Assembly: GCF_002119685.1 (NCBI RefSeq)
Contig: NZ_CP021108.1
Coordinates: 2,356,001-2,420,000 of the forward strand
Direction of reading: 5' to 3'
Length of the DNA: 64,000 bases
Source: Bordetella genomosp. 8
Lineage (GTDB): Bacteria; Pseudomonadota; Gammaproteobacteria; Burkholderiales; Burkholderiaceae_B
In this document: positions 39,812 through 53,800 of the stretch, in pieces
Position numbering within the stretch: position 1 is the first letter of the stretch
Layout of the letters: every line of letters starts with the position of its first letter
The notes under the pieces: model-generated
Database searches by the model: none
What the model was told of the DNA's origin: nothing
Seen by the model: the letters and a program-made list of their open reading frames with translations, nothing else
Position numbers and translations under genes: made by a program

Positions 39812-42800
39812 CGGATAGCCGCCTGGATCTCCTGCGCGCCTTGCTGGCCGACGATGAGGACGACGAGGCCGATGCCGGCGACCTCGCCGGTCCGTCGTCC
39901 GCCGGCATCGATGCCTGGGATGACGCGGCGGCCAGTGCGGACGGCTGGAACTCGCAGTCGCTGGCACAGCGGCAGCTGTGGTTCCTGCATCGCTATGCGC
40001 CGTCATCGACGGCCTACAACCTGCCGCGCGCCTTCGTGCTGCACGGACCCCTGGACGCCGATGCGCTGCGGCGCGCGTTCGATGCCGTGGTCGGGCGGCA
40101 CGCCGTCCTGCGTACCCGCTTCGGCGAGATCGATGGCGTGCCGATGCAGCGTGTCGACCCGGCCGCGCGTTGCGAATTGGCATGGCATGACCTGTCCGGC
40201 CTGCCCGCCGACGACGCATGGGAAGCGCGCGACGCGCTGCTGGCGTCGCTGGCCGGCCATGTGTTCGACCTGGAAGCCGGCCTGCCGCTGGTGGCCTGCC
40301 TGATCCGCATGGATGCGCGGACGCACGTACTGGCGTGGTGCCTGCACCATATCGCTACCGATGCCTGGTCCAATCCGGTCTTCTCGCGCGATCTGGCGCG
40401 GGCGTATGCCCAGGCCCTTGTGCGGCCGGGCGAGATCGTCCTGCCCGCGCTGCCGCGCCAATACGCCGATTTCGCGGCCTGGCAGGCGCGCCAGGTGGCA
40501 CGCGGCGCCTGGGCGGCCAGCGTCGATTATTGGGACAGGCACCTGGGCGACGACGCGCCGCCGCTGGCCCTGCCGGCCGACCATGCGCGGCCGGCGGACC
40601 CGGGCTTCGATGGCGCGTCGCATTATTTCGATGTGCCGCCGGACCTGGCGCGGGCCTTGCGCGCCCATTGCGCGTCGACGCGCCGCACGCCGTTCGTCGT
40701 GTTGTTCGCCGCCTGGCAGGTATTGCTGGCCCGCTATGCGGGGCAACAGCGTTACGCCATCGGCGTGCCGTCCGCCGCCCGCACCTTGCCGATGTCGCAC
40801 GACATGGTGGGCTTCTTCGTGCAGACGCAGGTGTTCAAGGCCGATATCGACCCGTGCCTGACGCTGGAGCAGGTCTGCCGCCGCGTGCGCGACGATGCGC
40901 GCGCGGCGATGGACCACGCCGACCTGCCGCTGGACCTGCTGTTGGAGCGTCGCCACGCCGCGCGCCAGGCCGGCCGCCAGGCTTTGTTCCAGGTCATGTT
41001 CGGGCTGCAGGCCACGGACGGCGCACCGGAACTGGCATTGAAGGATCTCTCCGCCGCACGCATCTCGCTGCCGGAATGCGCCGCGAAATTCGAGCTGTCG
41101 CTCGATTTCCTGTTGAACGAAGCGAGCTGGTCCGGCGCGGATGACAGCGCGCGGGCCTTGCGGGGCCGCCTGGAGTACAACACCGCGCTGTTCACCCGCG
41201 CCACCGCGCAGCGGCTGGCCGCGCGCTTCCTGGCGGTGTTGGCCGACATGATCGCGCGTCCAACCCTGCGCGTGGCGGACGTCGATATCGTCCTGCCAGA
41301 GGAAAAAGGCCTGCTGGAAAGCTGGAGCGGCGGCGGACCCGCGCTGGCGCCGCTGCGGCTTGTCCATGAAGCGTTCGCGGAACAGGCCAGGCGCACGCCC
41401 GGCGCCATCGCGCTGGAAATGGGCAGCGCGGCCCTGACCTACGCCGAACTGGACGGGCGCGCCAATGCATGGGCGCACCGGCTGGTCATGCTGGGCGCGG
41501 GTCCCGATGTACCAGTGGCCATCATGCTGGAGCGCTCCGTCGAGATGGTGGTCGGCCTGATGGCCATCCTGAAGGCCGGCGCCGCCTATGTGCCCGTGGA
41601 TCCGGACTATCCGCCGGAACGCCTGGCCTACATGCTGGAAGACTGCGGCAGCCGCCTGTTGCTCCTGCGCGGCGCCGCGCCGACCGGGCTGTCCGTGCCG
41701 GACGGCATGATGCCGGTCCACCTGGCGGGCGATGCCGGGCCGTTGCGCGCGGAGCCACCGGCGGTGCGCGTGCATGCCGATAACCTGGCGTACGTCATCT
41801 ATACCTCGGGTTCGACCGGACGGCCCAAGGGCGCCGGCAACCGGCATGGCGCGCTGGCCAACCGCATCGCCTGGATGCAGCGGCAATACGGCCTGGCGCC
41901 GGACGATGCGGTGCTGCAGAAAACCCCGTTCGGCTTCGACGTCTCGGTATGGGAATTCTTCTGGCCGCTGGTGACCGGCGCGCGGCTGGTCATGGCCGCG
42001 CCCGGCGACCATCGCGATCCCGCCCGGCTGGCCGCATGCATCGCCAGCCATGGTGTGACGACGCTGCACTTCGTGCCGACCATGCTGCAGGCTTTCCTGG
42101 CCGACGGGCAGGGCGGCGCTTGCCGCGGCGTGCGCCGCATCCTGTGCAGTGGCGAGGCGCTGCCCGGCGACGCGCGCGACGCCGTGGCGCGCGACATGCC
42201 GTGGGCGTCGCTGCACAATCTGTACGGCCCCACCGAGGCCGCCATCGACGTCACGCACTGGACCTGCGGCGCGGGCGATAGCGGCGCTGTGCCGATCGGC
42301 CGGCCTATCGCCGGCCTGCGGACGTGGATACTCGACAGCGACCTGAACCTCGTGCCCCCCGGGGCGCTGGGCGAACTCTATCTGGGCGGCGCCGGGCTGG
42401 CGCGCGGCTATGCCGGACGGCCCGGCCTGACGGCGGATCGCTTCGTCGCCGATCCCCATGGGCCGCCGGGGGCACGCCTGTACCGGACGGGCGACCTGGC
42501 GAGCTGGCGCGCCGACGGCCAGATCATGTACCAGGGCCGCACGGACCACCAGGTCAAGATACGCGGCCTGCGCGTGGAATTGGGCGAGGTGGAAGCCTGC
42601 CTGCTGGCGCAGCCCGGTATATCCGCCGCCGTCGTGGTGGCGCACGCGAAACAGGGCGCGACGCAGCTGGTCGGCTACGTGGCCGGTTCCCCGGATGTCG
42701 CCTCGCTCAGGCAGGCGCTTGCCGCGCGCTTGCCGGACTACATGGTGCCAGCGGCCATCATGGTCCTGCCGGGCCTGCCGCTAAACGCCAATGGCAAGAT

Positions 42801-45800
42801 CGATCGCAAGGCGCTGCCGCCGCCGGAGTTCGCGGCGGACGCCGCGTATGAGGCGCCACAAGGCCAGGTGGAGACCCTGCTGGCCGAGGTGTGGTGCGCC
42901 GTGCTGGGCACGCGGCGCGTCGGGCGGCAGGACAACTTCTTCGAGCTAGGCGGCGATTCCATCCTGGGCCTGAAGGTGGTCGCCGGCGCACGCAAGAGCG
43001 GTTGGCTGATCAGCCCGCGCGATGTCATGGAGCGGCAGACCGTCGCCGAACTGGCCGCGGCGGCACGGCCGGTGCATGCCGCTTCCGTCGGTGCGACGGC
43101 TGGCGGCATGACGCCAGCCGGTGCGTCCCCGGACGGCACGGGTTCGATCGGTGTGGCGCTGTCTCCCATCCAGCGCTGGTTCTTCGACACGCCCATGCCG
43201 GCGCGCGCCCACTGGAACCAAAGCGTGCTGCTGCGGCCCGCCGGGCCCGTGGACATCGCTGCCTTGCGGACGGCCGTGCAGGCGGTCATGGCGCATCACG
43301 CCGCGTTCCGCCTGCGTTTCGAAGCAAGGGCGGACGGCGGCTGGGACCAGCGTTACGTCGCGGCCTCGGCGCAGGGCAGCGATTTCGACATCGTCGACCT
43401 GTCCGCGGCCGAGGACCTCGGCGGCGCGCTGGCGCAGGCCGCGAGCGCCGCGCAGCGTGGCCTGGACCTGGCTGCAGGCCCCGTCGCGCGCGCGGCCTGG
43501 CTCGACCTGGGACCAGGACAAGCTGGCCGGCTGCTGTGGGTGGCGCACCATCTGGTCATCGATGCGGTGTCGTGGCAGATCCTGCTGGATGACTTTGAGA
43601 CGGCCTACGGGCAGGCCCGTCGCGGCCAGGTGCCCGTCCTGGCGGCGACCGGCGCCAGCTATGGCGCCTGGACGGCGGCGCTGCGCGACTACGGCTATCG
43701 ACCGGCGACGCAGGCGCAGCGCGAGCATTGGCGTTCCCTTTGCGGCGTGGACGAACCCGCGCTACCGGCGCGCGATCCGGCTGGTGCGAACACCGTGCGG
43801 GTGGCGCGTACCATCCACACCGTGCTGGACGCGGCCACCACCGAAGCGTTGCTGGCGCATGCCGCGCGCCGGCACCGTACGCACGCGCACGAGACCCTGC
43901 TGGCTGGCCTGGCGCTGGCCTTGTGCGCATGGACCGGACGCGACAGCGTCCTGGTCGAGCTGGAAGGCCATGGCCGCGAGGACCTGGTCGCGGATCTGGA
44001 CGTGGCGCGCACGGTGGGTTGGTTCACGGCCTTGTATCCCGTGCGCGTGGCGCCGGGCGGTACCGATGCGCTCCGGGCGCTGGCGGCCATCAAATCGCAA
44101 GTGCGGGCCCTGCCCGACAAAGGGCTGGGCTATGGCGCGTTGCGCCACGGCGGCGACGGGCTGAACGGCCTGGCGCAGCCGCAAGTCACCTTCAACTACC
44201 TGGGTCGGTTGGATGGCACGTTGCGGGAGTGGTCCTGGGCCGCGGAGTCCGCGGGCCCGGAGCGCGATCCCGACAGCCCGCGGCGCACTTGGCTGGACAT
44301 CGGCGCATCGGTGCGCGATGGCGCCCTGCATGTCGCATGGACCTACAGCAGTGCGATCTTCGACGACGACGCGATCGACGCACTGGCGCGACGCTATATG
44401 ACGCGGCTGCGCGAGCTCGCGGAAGCATGCGCGGGATCGGCGGCGGCGCTGCGTGCGGCGGATTTTCCGCTGGCGGGCCTGGATCAGGCGCAGCTGGATG
44501 GCCTGGCGCCCGACCCCGCCGTCGTCGCGGATATCTATCCGGCGACCCCGCTGCAGCAAGGCCTGTTGCTGCATACGCTGATGACGCCGGGATCGGGGAT
44601 ATACCTGATGCAGGATCGCTACCGTTTCAACCGACGTATCGAGCCGGTGGCGATGGAGCGGGCCTGGCGATGCGTGGGGCAGCGCCATGAGGCACTGCGC
44701 GCCGCTTTCGCGTGGCGCGGCGGCCAGACGCCGATGCAGATCATCCACCACGACGCGGGTGCGCCGGTGGATGTGCATGACTGGCGCGGCCTGGATGCGG
44801 GCGCGGCGATGGCGCGCATGGAGGCCATGCTGCGCGATGAACTCGCGGCGGGCTACGACATGGGACGGGCGCCGCTATGGCGGGTCCGGCTGTTCCGCAT
44901 GGCCGACGCGGATCGCATGGTGCTCAGCTATCACCATATCCTGATGGACGCGTGGTGCCGGTCGCTGTTGCTGGCCGATTTCTTCCAGGCCTACAAGGCG
45001 TTTCGCGAGGGCGGCGAACCGCGTTTGCCGCGGATCCGCCCGTATCGCGATTTCATCGGCTGGCTCGGCCGCCAGGATATGCAGGCCGCGCGCGGCTATT
45101 GGCGCGGCGTCCTGGCGGGATACGCAACGGTGACGCCGCTGCCCCTGGCGCCCAGGAGCCTGGCGGATCCGGCAGGCGATGTCGAGGCCGACATCGCCGC
45201 AGCCCCAGCGGCAGCCATCGATGCGGCCGTCGATGCCGTCGATGCCGTCGATCCCGCAGCCGCGGACGCGCTGCTGCGGCTGTCCACGGCCGAGACCGCG
45301 GCCCTGCAGAAGGCCGCGCAGTCCGCGCAGCTGACCCTCAACACCTACGTGCAAGGCGCATGGGCCTTGCTGCTTGCGCGCTGCGCCGGGGTCGACGACG
45401 TCCTGTACGGCGTCACCGTCGCCGGGCGTCCCGCCGATCTGGACGGTGTGCACGACACCGTGGGCCTGTTCATCAACACCTTGCCGCTACGCCTGGCCGT
45501 CCCGGCGATGGCCCGCGTCCGGCCCTGGCTGCGCGATATCCAGGCCACCAACGCCGCCATGCGCGAGCACGAACATCTGTCGCTGGCGGAAATCCAGGCA
45601 CTGGCCGGTGACCTGCCGCGCGGCATGAACCTGTTCGACACGCTGTTCGTCTTCGAGAACGCACCGCTGGACAACGCCATGCTGGCCGAAGCGGCGGAAT
45701 TGGGCCTGTCGGCCGATGGTGCCCGCACGCACACCAACTATGCGCTGACCGTGGTGGCGAAGCCGGGCATGGAACTGGGACTGCAGATCACGTACGACAC

Positions 45801-47844
45801 CAGGCGCTTCAGCGCCGCCGCGATGGACCGGCTGCTGCAAACGCTGCGGCACGTCCTGTTGGAACTCGCCGGCCGGCCCGACGCGGTGCTGGCCGACATC
45901 GGCCTGCTGCCCGATGCCGAGCAGGCGCGCCTGCTGGCGCAGGGGCAGGGCGCCACGCCCGCATATCCCTTGGACGCCGGCTACGCCAGGCTGTTCGAAG
46001 ACGCGGTGCTGCGTTACGCCGACCGGATCGCCGTCCGGTCGCGGGACGGCGCGTCGACCTATGCGGCGCTGGATCGCAAGGCGGAACGCCACGCGCACGT
46101 GCTGGCCGCGCATGGCGTGCGGCGCGACGATGTCGTCGCGATCCTGGCCGAGCGCGGCCTGGACATGCTGGCAAGCGTATTGGGCGCTTTCAAGCTGAAC
46201 GCGGCCTACCTGGCGCTGGACCCCGCGCTGCCGCCGCAACGCCTGGCGCAGGTGCTGGCCTTGGCCGCGGTGCGCACCCTGGTGGTGTCCGACCAGGCCG
46301 CCACGGCCTTGGGAGCGGGGCTGGCGATGCTGCCGCCGTCCATACGGGTCGTGCATGGCGCGGCTTTTGCGGGCGACGCGCCGCGCGACTATCCGCGTGC
46401 GGCCGCGCATCCCGACCAGGCGGCCTACGTCATTTTCACCTCGGGATCGACCGGCGAGCCCAAGGGGGTGACGGTCACCATGCGCGGCATGCTCAACAAC
46501 CAGCTGAGCAAGTTTCCTTATCTGGCGCTGGGACCGGACGACGTCATCGCGCAGACGGCGTCGCAGAGCTTCGACATCTCCGTGTGGCAGTTGCTGGCCG
46601 GATTATTGGGCGGAGCCTGCGTGCATATCGTGGCGGACGAGGTCGCGCGCGATCCCGCCACCCTGCTGCGGCAGGTGGCCGAAGCCGGCGTCACCGTGCT
46701 GGAGTGCGTACCGACGCTGATACAGGGCATGCTGATGCGCGAACCGGTGGCGTTGCCGCGCCTGCGTTGGCTGTTGCCGACCGGCGAAGCCACACCCATG
46801 GCGCTGGCGCGCGCGTGGCAACAGCGCTATCCGGATATCCCGCTGGTGAATGCCTATGGCCCGGCGGAGTGCGCGGACGACGTCGCGCTGTATCGCATGC
46901 CGGCCATCGACGATGATGGGCCGGCGGGCGCGGTGCTGGCCATCGGCCATGCCGCCGACCATACGCGTCTCTACGTGCTCGATGCGGAGCTGGCGCCGCT
47001 GCCCGCGGGCGTGGTGGGCGAACTGTGCGTGGCCGGCGTCGGCGTGGGGCGCGGCTATCTGCATCGTCCCGCCATCAGCGCGGAGCGTTTCGTGGCCGAT
47101 CCGCTGGCCGAGGTGCCCGGCTCACGCATGTACCGCACGGGCGACCTGGCGCGTTTTCGCGAAGACGGCGTGCTGGAGTATGTCGGGCGCGTGGATCACC
47201 AGGTCAAGGTGCACGGTTTCCGGATCGAACTCGGTGAAATCGACGCCCAGCTGGCGCGCATCCCTTCCGTGCGGCAGGCGGTGGCCGTGACGTACGGCGA
47301 CGTCCAGGGCGGTCGCCGCCTGGTCGCCTACGCGGTGCCGCGCGACGCCTCGTGCCTGTCCACCGAGGAGGCCCGCGATCGCTGGCTGTCGCACGCCAAG
47401 GCTGCCCTGGCGCAGGTACTGCCGGCCTATATGGTGCCGGCGCTCTGGGTGGCGCTGGAGAACCTGCCGCTGAGCGCCAACGGCAAGATCGATCGCAAGG
47501 CGCTGCCGGCGCCGGCGCCTGGCGATGCGCGGCGGTCGTATGCCGCGCCCGCCGACGACGGCGAGCGGCATCTGGCGCAAATCTGGTCGCAGGTGCTGGG
47601 CGTCGGTCAGATAGGGCGCGATGACAACTTTTTCGAGCTGGGTGGCCATTCCTTGATGGTCATGCAGGTGGTTGCACGCATCCAGCGCGAATTGCGCGTG
47701 GACGTGCCGCTGACCGCGCTGTTCGAGGCACAGACGCTGGCGGCGTTCGCCGAGCGCGTCGCGCGCGCCGGTGCCGCCGCGGCCGGGCAGGACGAGGCGT
47801 TGCGGCGCATGGACGACTTCCTGGATACGCTGGAGGCGATGTGA
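39808..47844 (+). CDS. NRPS: C-A(Ser)-T-E-C-A(Dab?)-T
   Basis: 2678 residues, two modules. Module 1: C domain (about 50-480, HHIATDAWS at 180), A domain (about 510-1010) with code D-V-W-H-L-S-L-I, the Ser signature, carrier Ser1051 in LGGDS, then an epimerisation domain (about 1110-1560) with [10 protein letters not shown] at 1247, EGHGRE and [11 protein letters not shown]. The Ser therefore becomes D-Ser. Module 2: C domain (about 1570-2010, HHILMDAW at 1709), which follows an E domain and so should take a D-donor; A domain (about 2050-2560) with code D-I-W-E-L-T-A-D; carrier Ser2615 in LGGHS. I associate DIWELTAD with 2,4-diaminobutyrate in pyoverdine synthetases, from memory and tentatively. 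No E domain follows, so that residue stays L. Confidence 0.92.
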   Translation: MTDSRLDLLRALLADDEDDEADAGDLAGPSSAGIDAWDDAAASADGWNSQSLAQRQLWFLHRYAPSSTAYNLPRAFVLHGPLDADALRRAFDAVVGRHAVLRTRFGEIDGVPMQRVDPAARCELAWHDLSGLPADDAWEARDALLASLAGHVFDLEAGLPLVACLIRMDARTHVLAWCLHHIATDAWSNPVFSRDLARAYAQALVRPGEIVLPALPRQYADFAAWQARQVARGAWAASVDYWDRHLGDDAPPLALPADHARPADPGFDGASHYFDVPPDLARALRAHCASTRRTPFVVLFAAWQVLLARYAGQQRYAIGVPSAARTLPMSHDMVGFFVQTQVFKADIDPCLTLEQVCRRVRDDARAAMDHADLPLDLLLERRHAARQAGRQALFQVMFGLQATDGAPELALKDLSAARISLPECAAKFELSLDFLLNEASWSGADDSARALRGRLEYNTALFTRATAQRLAARFLAVLADMIARPTLRVADVDIVLPEEKGLLESWSGGGPALAPLRLVHEAFAEQARRTPGAIALEMGSAALTYAELDGRANAWAHRLVMLGAGPDVPVAIMLERSVEMVVGLMAILKAGAAYVPVDPDYPPERLAYMLEDCGSRLLLLRGAAPTGLSVPDGMMPVHLAGDAGPLRAEPPAVRVHADNLAYVIYTSGSTGRPKGAGNRHGALANRIAWMQRQYGLAPDDAVLQKTPFGFDVSVWEFFWPLVTGARLVMAAPGDHRDPARLAACIASHGVTTLHFVPTMLQAFLADGQGGACRGVRRILCSGEALPGDARDAVARDMPWASLHNLYGPTEAAIDVTHWTCGAGDSGAVPIGRPIAGLRTWILDSDLNLVPPGALGELYLGGAGLARGYAGRPGLTADRFVADPHGPPGARLYRTGDLASWRADGQIMYQGRTDHQVKIRGLRVELGEVEACLLAQPGISAAVVVAHAKQGATQLVGYVAGSPDVASLRQALAARLPDYMVPAAIMVLPGLPLNANGKIDRKALPPPEFAADAAYEAPQGQVETLLAEVWCAVLGTRRVGRQDNFFELGGDSILGLKVVAGARKSGWLISPRDVMERQTVAELAAAARPVHAASVGATAGGMTPAGASPDGTGSIGVALSPIQRWFFDTPMPARAHWNQSVLLRPAGPVDIAALRTAVQAVMAHHAAFRLRFEARADGGWDQRYVAASAQGSDFDIVDLSAAEDLGGALAQAASAAQRGLDLAAGPVARAAWLDLGPGQAGRLLWVAHHLVIDAVSWQILLDDFETAYGQARRGQVPVLAATGASYGAWTAALRDYGYRPATQAQREHWRSLCGVDEPALPARDPAGANTVRVARTIHTVLDAATTEALLAHAARRHRTHAHETLLAGLALALCAWTGRDSVLVELEGHGREDLVADLDVARTVGWFTALYPVRVAPGGTDALRALAAIKSQVRALPDKGLGYGALRHGGDGLNGLAQPQVTFNYLGRLDGTLREWSWAAESAGPERDPDSPRRTWLDIGASVRDGALHVAWTYSSAIFDDDAIDALARRYMTRLRELAEACAGSAAALRAADFPLAGLDQAQLDGLAPDPAVVADIYPATPLQQGLLLHTLMTPGSGIYLMQDRYRFNRRIEPVAMERAWRCVGQRHEALRAAFAWRGGQTPMQIIHHDAGAPVDVHDWRGLDAGAAMARMEAMLRDELAAGYDMGRAPLWRVRLFRMADADRMVLSYHHILMDAWCRSLLLADFFQAYKAFREGGEPRLPRIRPYRDFIGWLGRQDMQAARGYWRGVLAGYATVTPLPLAPRSLADPAGDVEADIAAAPAAAIDAAVDAVDAVDPAAADALLRLSTAETAALQKAAQSAQLTLNTYVQGAWALLLARCAGVDDVLYGVTVAGRPADLDGVHDTVGLFINTLPLRLAVPAMARVRPWLRDIQATNAAMREHEHLSLAEIQALAGDLPRGMNLFDTLFVFENAPLDNAMLAEAAELGLSADGARTHTNYALTVVAKPGMELGLQITYDTRRFSAAAMDRLLQTLRHVLLELAGRPDAVLADIGLLPDAEQARLLAQGQGATPAYPLDAGYARLFEDAVLRYADRIAVRSRDGASTYAALDRKAERHAHVLAAHGVRRDDVVAILAERGLDMLASVLGAFKLNAAYLALDPALPPQRLAQVLALAAVRTLVVSDQAATALGAGLAMLPPSIRVVHGAAFAGDAPRDYPRAAAHPDQAAYVIFTSGSTGEPKGVTVTMRGMLNNQLSKFPYLALGPDDVIAQTASQSFDISVWQLLAGLLGGACVHIVADEVARDPATLLRQVAEAGVTVLECVPTLIQGMLMREPVALPRLRWLLPTGEATPMALARAWQQRYPDIPLVNAYGPAECADDVALYRMPAIDDDGPAGAVLAIGHAADHTRLYVLDAELAPLPAGVVGELCVAGVGVGRGYLHRPAISAERFVADPLAEVPGSRMYRTGDLARFREDGVLEYVGRVDHQVKVHGFRIELGEIDAQLARIPSVRQAVAVTYGDVQGGRRLVAYAVPRDASCLSTEEARDRWLSHAKAALAQVLPAYMVPALWVALENLPLSANGKIDRKALPAPAPGDARRSYAAPADDGERHLAQIWSQVLGVGQIGRDDNFFELGGHSLMVMQVVARIQRELRVDVPLTALFEAQTLAAFAERVARAGAAAAGQDEALRRMDDFLDTLEAM

Positions 47845-50800
47845 TGGACCAGATCCTGGCGCGCCGCGTCGCCGGCAAATTCATGGCGCTGGGGCCGGCG
47901 CAACGCCGCGCGGCCTATCGACAGATGCGCGAGACGGGCATGGATCCGGCGCAACTGCCCATCCTGCCGCGCGATACGCCGCCGGTCATGTCGCGCGCGC
48001 AGCGGCGCTTGTGGTTCCTGTGGCGCATGGATCCGGCGGATGCCACGTATCACTTGCCTGGTGCGCTGCGCCTGCGGGGGCGTCTGGACGCCGGCGTCGT
48101 CCGTGCCGCGCTGGAGGCGGTGCGCCGCCGCCATGCCGCCCTGCGCACGCGCTTCGTCGCCGATGCCGAGGGCCTGGCGACGCCGGTGGTGGATGACGAC
48201 GCCGCAATCGACGTCGAGCACGAGGACCTGCGCGCACTGGCCGTTGCCGACAGGGAAACGCGCGCCGAGGAAGTCGCGCGCGCCTGGCTGGCGCAGCCAT
48301 TCGATCTGACCGCGGGGCCGCTGTTGCGCGTTGGCGTGATCAGGCTGGCGGAAGAAGAACATCTGCTGGTGATCGTCATGCACCACATCGTGTCCGACGG
48401 GTGGTCGATACGCCTGGTGATGGCGGATTTCGCGGCTGCGTATGCGGCATTGCTGTCGCAGGGCAGGGCACCGCTGCCCGTCGCGCCCGCGATCGCCTAT
48501 ACCGACTACGCGGCCTGGCAGGACGATCTGCTGGACGCTGGCGAACACGACAGGCAACTCGCGTACTGGCGCGAGGCCTTGGGCACGGAGCAAGGTGCCC
48601 TGCTACTGTCGCACGATTACCCGCCGCGATCCGGCGTTCGCGTGGCGGCGGCGGTCACCGTCGATCTGGATCCCGCGCTCGCAACCGGCTTGCGCGTGCT
48701 GGCGCGCGAGCGTGGCGACACGATGTTCATGTTGCTGTTGGCGGCATTCCAGGCCTTGCTGCATCGCTACACCGGACAGGACGATATCCGCGTGGGCGTT
48801 CCGGCGGCGGGGCGCCATCGCGCGGAGACGCAGGATGTGGTCGGCCTGTTCGTCAATACGCAGGTGTTGGCCGCGCGTTTTCATGCCGGGTCGACATTCG
48901 CGGACACCCTCGACCAGGCACGCGCGGCGGTGCTCGGCGCACAGGCGCATCCGGATCTGCCTTTCGATAGCCTGGTGGATGCGTTGCGGCCGGAACGGGG
49001 CGTGGACCAGAATCCCTTGTTCCAGGTGCTGTTCAATCATCAGCAATCGCAAGGGGGAGGTGCGATCGCCTTGCCCGGTTTGGCGTGCGAGACATACCCT
49101 TTGGGGGTGGCCGCGCTGCCGGTGGATCTGCAATGCGATACGGTGGAATACCGCGATGGACGTATCGCGTTCACGCTGCGTTATGCCAGTGACCGTTATG
49201 CCGAGGCAAGCATGCGGCGGCTGGCGGGGCATTATGCGGCAGCCTTGACGGCCATGGCGTCGACGCCGGGTATGCGCCTGGCCGACGCGCCCTTGCTGTC
49301 CGATACGGATCGCGACATGCTGCGCGCGTGGGGCCGGGGTGCGGGATTGGAGGATGGGCCGGTGACGCCGGCGCATCCGCTGCCTGCGGCCTGGCGGTCG
49401 GTGGGCTGGGACCGGCCCGTCCATGCCGTGATCGCGGCGCAGGCGGCCCGCACGCCGGACGCGGTCGCGGTGAGCATGGCGGTGGAAGGGCCGGTCAGTG
49501 TGGGCGACGTGCTCGCCGATGGGGCTGCCCGCATCGTCTGCGATGGCGGCACCTTGACCCTGACCTACGCGGAACTGGAACGGCAGTCGAACCGGCTGGC
49601 GCATCGGCTCATGGCGCTGGGCGTCGGCCCGGAGCAGCGCGTGGCGATCGTCGCGCATCGGCATCCGTCCTTGGTGGTCAGCCTGCTGGCGGTGCTCAAG
49701 ACAGGCGCGGCCTATGTGCCGCTGGATCCGGAGTATCCGGATGACCGGCTGGCCTACATGGTCCAGGACAGCGCACCCGCGCTCGTGCTGACGCAGTCAT
49801 GGCTGTCGGGTCGCGTGCGGTCATGGACCGATGCGGTCCTGGAGGTCGACACGCTGGACCTTTCCGGCGAGCCGTACCACACCCCCGACGTACCGGTGCA
49901 CACCGAGCAGGCGTGCTACGTGATCTACACCTCCGGCTCGACCGGCCAACCCAAGGGCGCCACCAACCGCCACATCGGCCTGGGCAACCGTCTGGCCTGG
50001 ATGCAGCAGGCCTACGGCCTGGGCGAAGACGACGTGGTGTTGCAGAAGACGCCCTTCAGCTTCGACGTATCGGTCTGGGAGTTCTTCTGGCCGCTGATGA
50101 CGGGCGCGCGTCTTGCGCTGGCCGGCGTGGGCGAGCATCGCGATGCCGAGCGGCTGTTGGCGCGCATCGTCGATCACGGCGTCACGACGCTGCACTTCGT
50201 GCCGTCGATGCTGCATGCCTTCGTTGCCCACTGCGAATCGCAGGTGGCCACGGTGAAGGGCAGTGACGCCCGACAGGGCTATGACGCGTCGCGTGGCCAC
50301 GGAACGCCGCCGGCCGGCGACGTGCCCCTGCTGGACGCGGCCCGGCAGGTGCTGCGTCGCGTCTTCTGCAGCGGCGAAGCATTGCCGGCCGAACTATGCG
50401 GCCGTTTCCAGGCCCTGTTTCCGCATACGGAGTTGCACAACCTGTACGGCCCCACCGAGGCGGCGATCGACGTCACGTCCTGGGATTGCGCGAACACCAG
50501 CGGCGCAGGCGTGCCCATCGGCCGCCCGATTGCCGGCCTGCGTACGCATGTCCTTGACGCAAACTTGAACGAAGTCCCGCCGGGCGTGGCGGGCGAGTTG
50601 TACCTGGGCGGAACAGGCCTGGGTCGGGGCTATCTGAACCGGCCGGCTCTGACGGCCGACCGCTTCGTGGCCGATCCCTACGGGACGGGACTGCGACTCT
50701 ATCGCACCGGCGATCTGGCACGTTGGAACTATGATGGCCAGCTCGAATATCTCGGCCGCCTGGATCACCAGGTCAAGCTGCGTGGCCAGCGCATCGAACT

Positions 50801-53800
50801 CGGTGAAATCGAAGCGCAGCTGCAAGCGCAAGCCGGCGTGCAACAGGCAGCGGTCCTGGCGCAAGCGGGCGCGCCACCGGGCCCAGGTAATGCCGGTAAT
50901 GCCGGTAATGCCGGGGTCGCCAGCACCGCCGGCACCGCCAGCACCGCCAGCGTGCGGCTGGTCGCGTACGTCACGCCAGCAGACCTGGACGCCGCCGAAT
51001 TGCGGCAAGCCCTGGAGCGCAGCCTGCCCGCCTACATGGTCCCATCGGCCTTCGTCCTGCTGGACACGCTCCCGGTCACGGCCAACGGCAAGCTCGATCG
51101 CCGAGCACTCCCCCAGGCGGAATTCACCGCCACGGACCCCTACGAACCGCCGCAAGGGCAGGCGGAAGAAACCCTGGCCGCCATCTGGCGAGACGTCCTT
51201 GGCATCGACCGGCTCGGCCGCCATGACAATTTTTTCGAGATCGGCGGCGACTCCATCCTGAGCCTGCAGATCGTGGCGCGGCTGCGGCAGGCGGGCTGGC
51301 GCATCACGCCGCGGCAGATGTTCGAACGCCAGAGCATCGCGGCCTTGGCCGAAGTGGCGGTGCGCCTGGACGGGCAGGGCCGTTCCGTTGCTGGCACGTC
51401 CTCCGATGGCGCGTCCGCCGATGCCGCCTACGACGATGCTGCGTCTCCCGATGCCGCGTCCGCCGACGCCGCGCGTCGAGAAGACGCCAGGGCTGACACC
51501 GTGCCAGGCCAAGAAGTGCCACTGCTGCCCATCCAGGCTGGTTTCCTCGAACAGCCGCTGCCCACGCATAACCACTGGAACCAGGCGGTACTGCTGCGCA
51601 GCGACGCGGAGATCGATATCGACGCGCTGCGCGTCGCGCTGGCGGCCGTGGTGGCGCATCACGATGCGCTGCGGTTGCGCTACCGGCGCGAAGCGGATGG
51701 CCGCTGGGTCCAGCGCTACGTCCAAGCCGATACGGCTGCCGAGATCCGGGACGTGCCCGTCCGGGACGTGCCCGTCTGGGACGTGCCCGCGCGCGACGCC
51801 GCGCAGATCGAGGCGCACTGCGCGCGGGCGCAGGCCAGCCTGGATATCACTGACGGCCCCTTGCTGCGTGCCGTGCGCATGCAGGTGGCCGACGGAAGCT
51901 GGCGTTTGCTGCTGGTGGTCCACCATCTGGCCATCGACGGCGTGTCCTGGCGCATCCTGCTGGAGGACCTGCGCCTGGCCTATGAGCAGGCGATGACTTC
52001 GACCTCGACCTCGACCACGACCTCGGCTTCGACTTCGACTTCGAACACGACGTCACCGTCACCGTCAACGACGACGACGACGCCGACGACGACGCCGACG
52101 TTCATTCCGACGCTGCCCGCACGCACGGCCAGCTACGGTGCCTGGGCGCGCTATCTGCGCGAGCAAGCCGCCGCGCACCTACCCGACGCGCAGTACTGGC
52201 TGAACCAGCCCGCCGGCGACTTCCCGACGCCGGACCACGTGGGCGGCGCGGCGCGGCTATGCGACCAACGACGCATCCAGCTCAGCCTGACCCGCGAGCA
52301 GACGCACTCCCTGCTGCGGCAGGCGCCCGCTGCCTATCGTACGCAGGTCAACGACCTGCTGCTGGCCTCCCTGGCCGCGGCCCTGAAACACTGGCGCGGC
52401 GTGTGCGCGGTCCGCATCGACCTGGAAGGCCACGGTCGGGAGAGCGGGGTGGAGCCCGAGGCGCCCGACGTCACCCGCACCGTGGGCTGGTTCACGAGCA
52501 TCTACCCGGTCGTCCTGGAGACGGACGGCGAGCCGGAACAACTGATCCGTCGCACCAAGGAACAATTGCGCGGCGTTCCGCGCAACGGCATGGGCCATGG
52601 CCTGCTGAAGCAATGGGGCGACCCATCCGTCCGCGACGCATTGGCGCGCGCGCCCCAGGCACCCATCCTCTTCAACTACCTGGGCCAGTTCGACGCCGGC
52701 GTGGGCGCTGGCGGCGACTGGCGTGTCGCCGCCGAAGACGTAGGCGCTGGCCAACTGGACAGCGCGCCCTTGTCGCACGCGCTGACCATCAACGGCCGCG
52801 TCTATGACGGCCGGCTGACACTGGACCTGGGCTACAGCGGCGGGCAGTGGGCCGAATCGACCATGCGCGACTTGGCCGCGTGCTGGACGCAGGCGCTGTC
52901 GTCCGTGATCGCGCATTGCACCGGCGGCGCGCAGGGCGTCACGCCTTCGGATTTCCCGCTGGCGCGGCTGACGCAAGCCGAACTGGACGCGCTGCCCATT
53001 CGGGCACCGGTCGACCAGTGGCAGGACATCTACCCGGTCACGCCCATGCAGGCCGGCATGCTGTTTCACGCCGTCTATGAACACGACGCTGCGGCCGGTA
53101 GCACGGCAGCCACCACCACGGCGGCCACCACCACGGCAACCACGAGCAGAGCCCCCGCCGCTGCCGATCAACCCTACATCAACCAGCTGCGCGTCGACGT
53201 GCGCGGCCTGGACGTGGCGCGTTTCCAGGCCGCCTGGGACGCCGCCGTGGCCCGGCATGACGTGCTGCGCACCGGCTTCGTCACCCGCGCGGGCGCACCC
53301 CTGCAATGGATCGTCCGCCAGGCCCGGCTGCCCTTCGAACAGCTGACCCTGCGCGGCGCCGCGAGTGATGTGGCCACCCAACTGGACGCCCTGGCGGCCG
53401 CCCAACGCGCGGCCGGCTTCGACCTCGCAAAGCCGCCCCTGATGCGCTGCCTGCTGGTGCGCGTGAACGACGACGCCCATCACTTCATCTGGACCCACCA
53501 TCATCTGCTGATGGACGGATGGAGCATCTCCCAACTCTTGGGTGAAGTGCTCGGCGAATACGCGGGCAGGGCGATGCCGCGCCCGCCCGGGCGGTACCGC
53601 GATTATCTGCGATGGCTGGCGATGCGCGACGTGCATGCTTCGCAAGCCTACTGGACCGACCAGCTGCGCGAGCTGGAAGCGCCGACCCTGCTGGCCGATG
53701 CGGTGTCCGCCGCGTCCGACGCGCTGGTCAAGCCGACCGATCACGGCCCCACGAGCCGGTACGCCGCCTGGACGCTGAACCTGGACGACACCCAGTGCGG

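Noticed and set aside
40003..42645. Long minus-strand open frames opposite the NRPS genes (for example 36437-40219, 40003-42645, 52257-54887)
   Set aside because: They mirror the high-GC codon pattern of the plus-strand genes, are His/Arg/Gln-rich with no domain, and have no start signals. The plus-strand frames carry clear NRPS motifs throughout.
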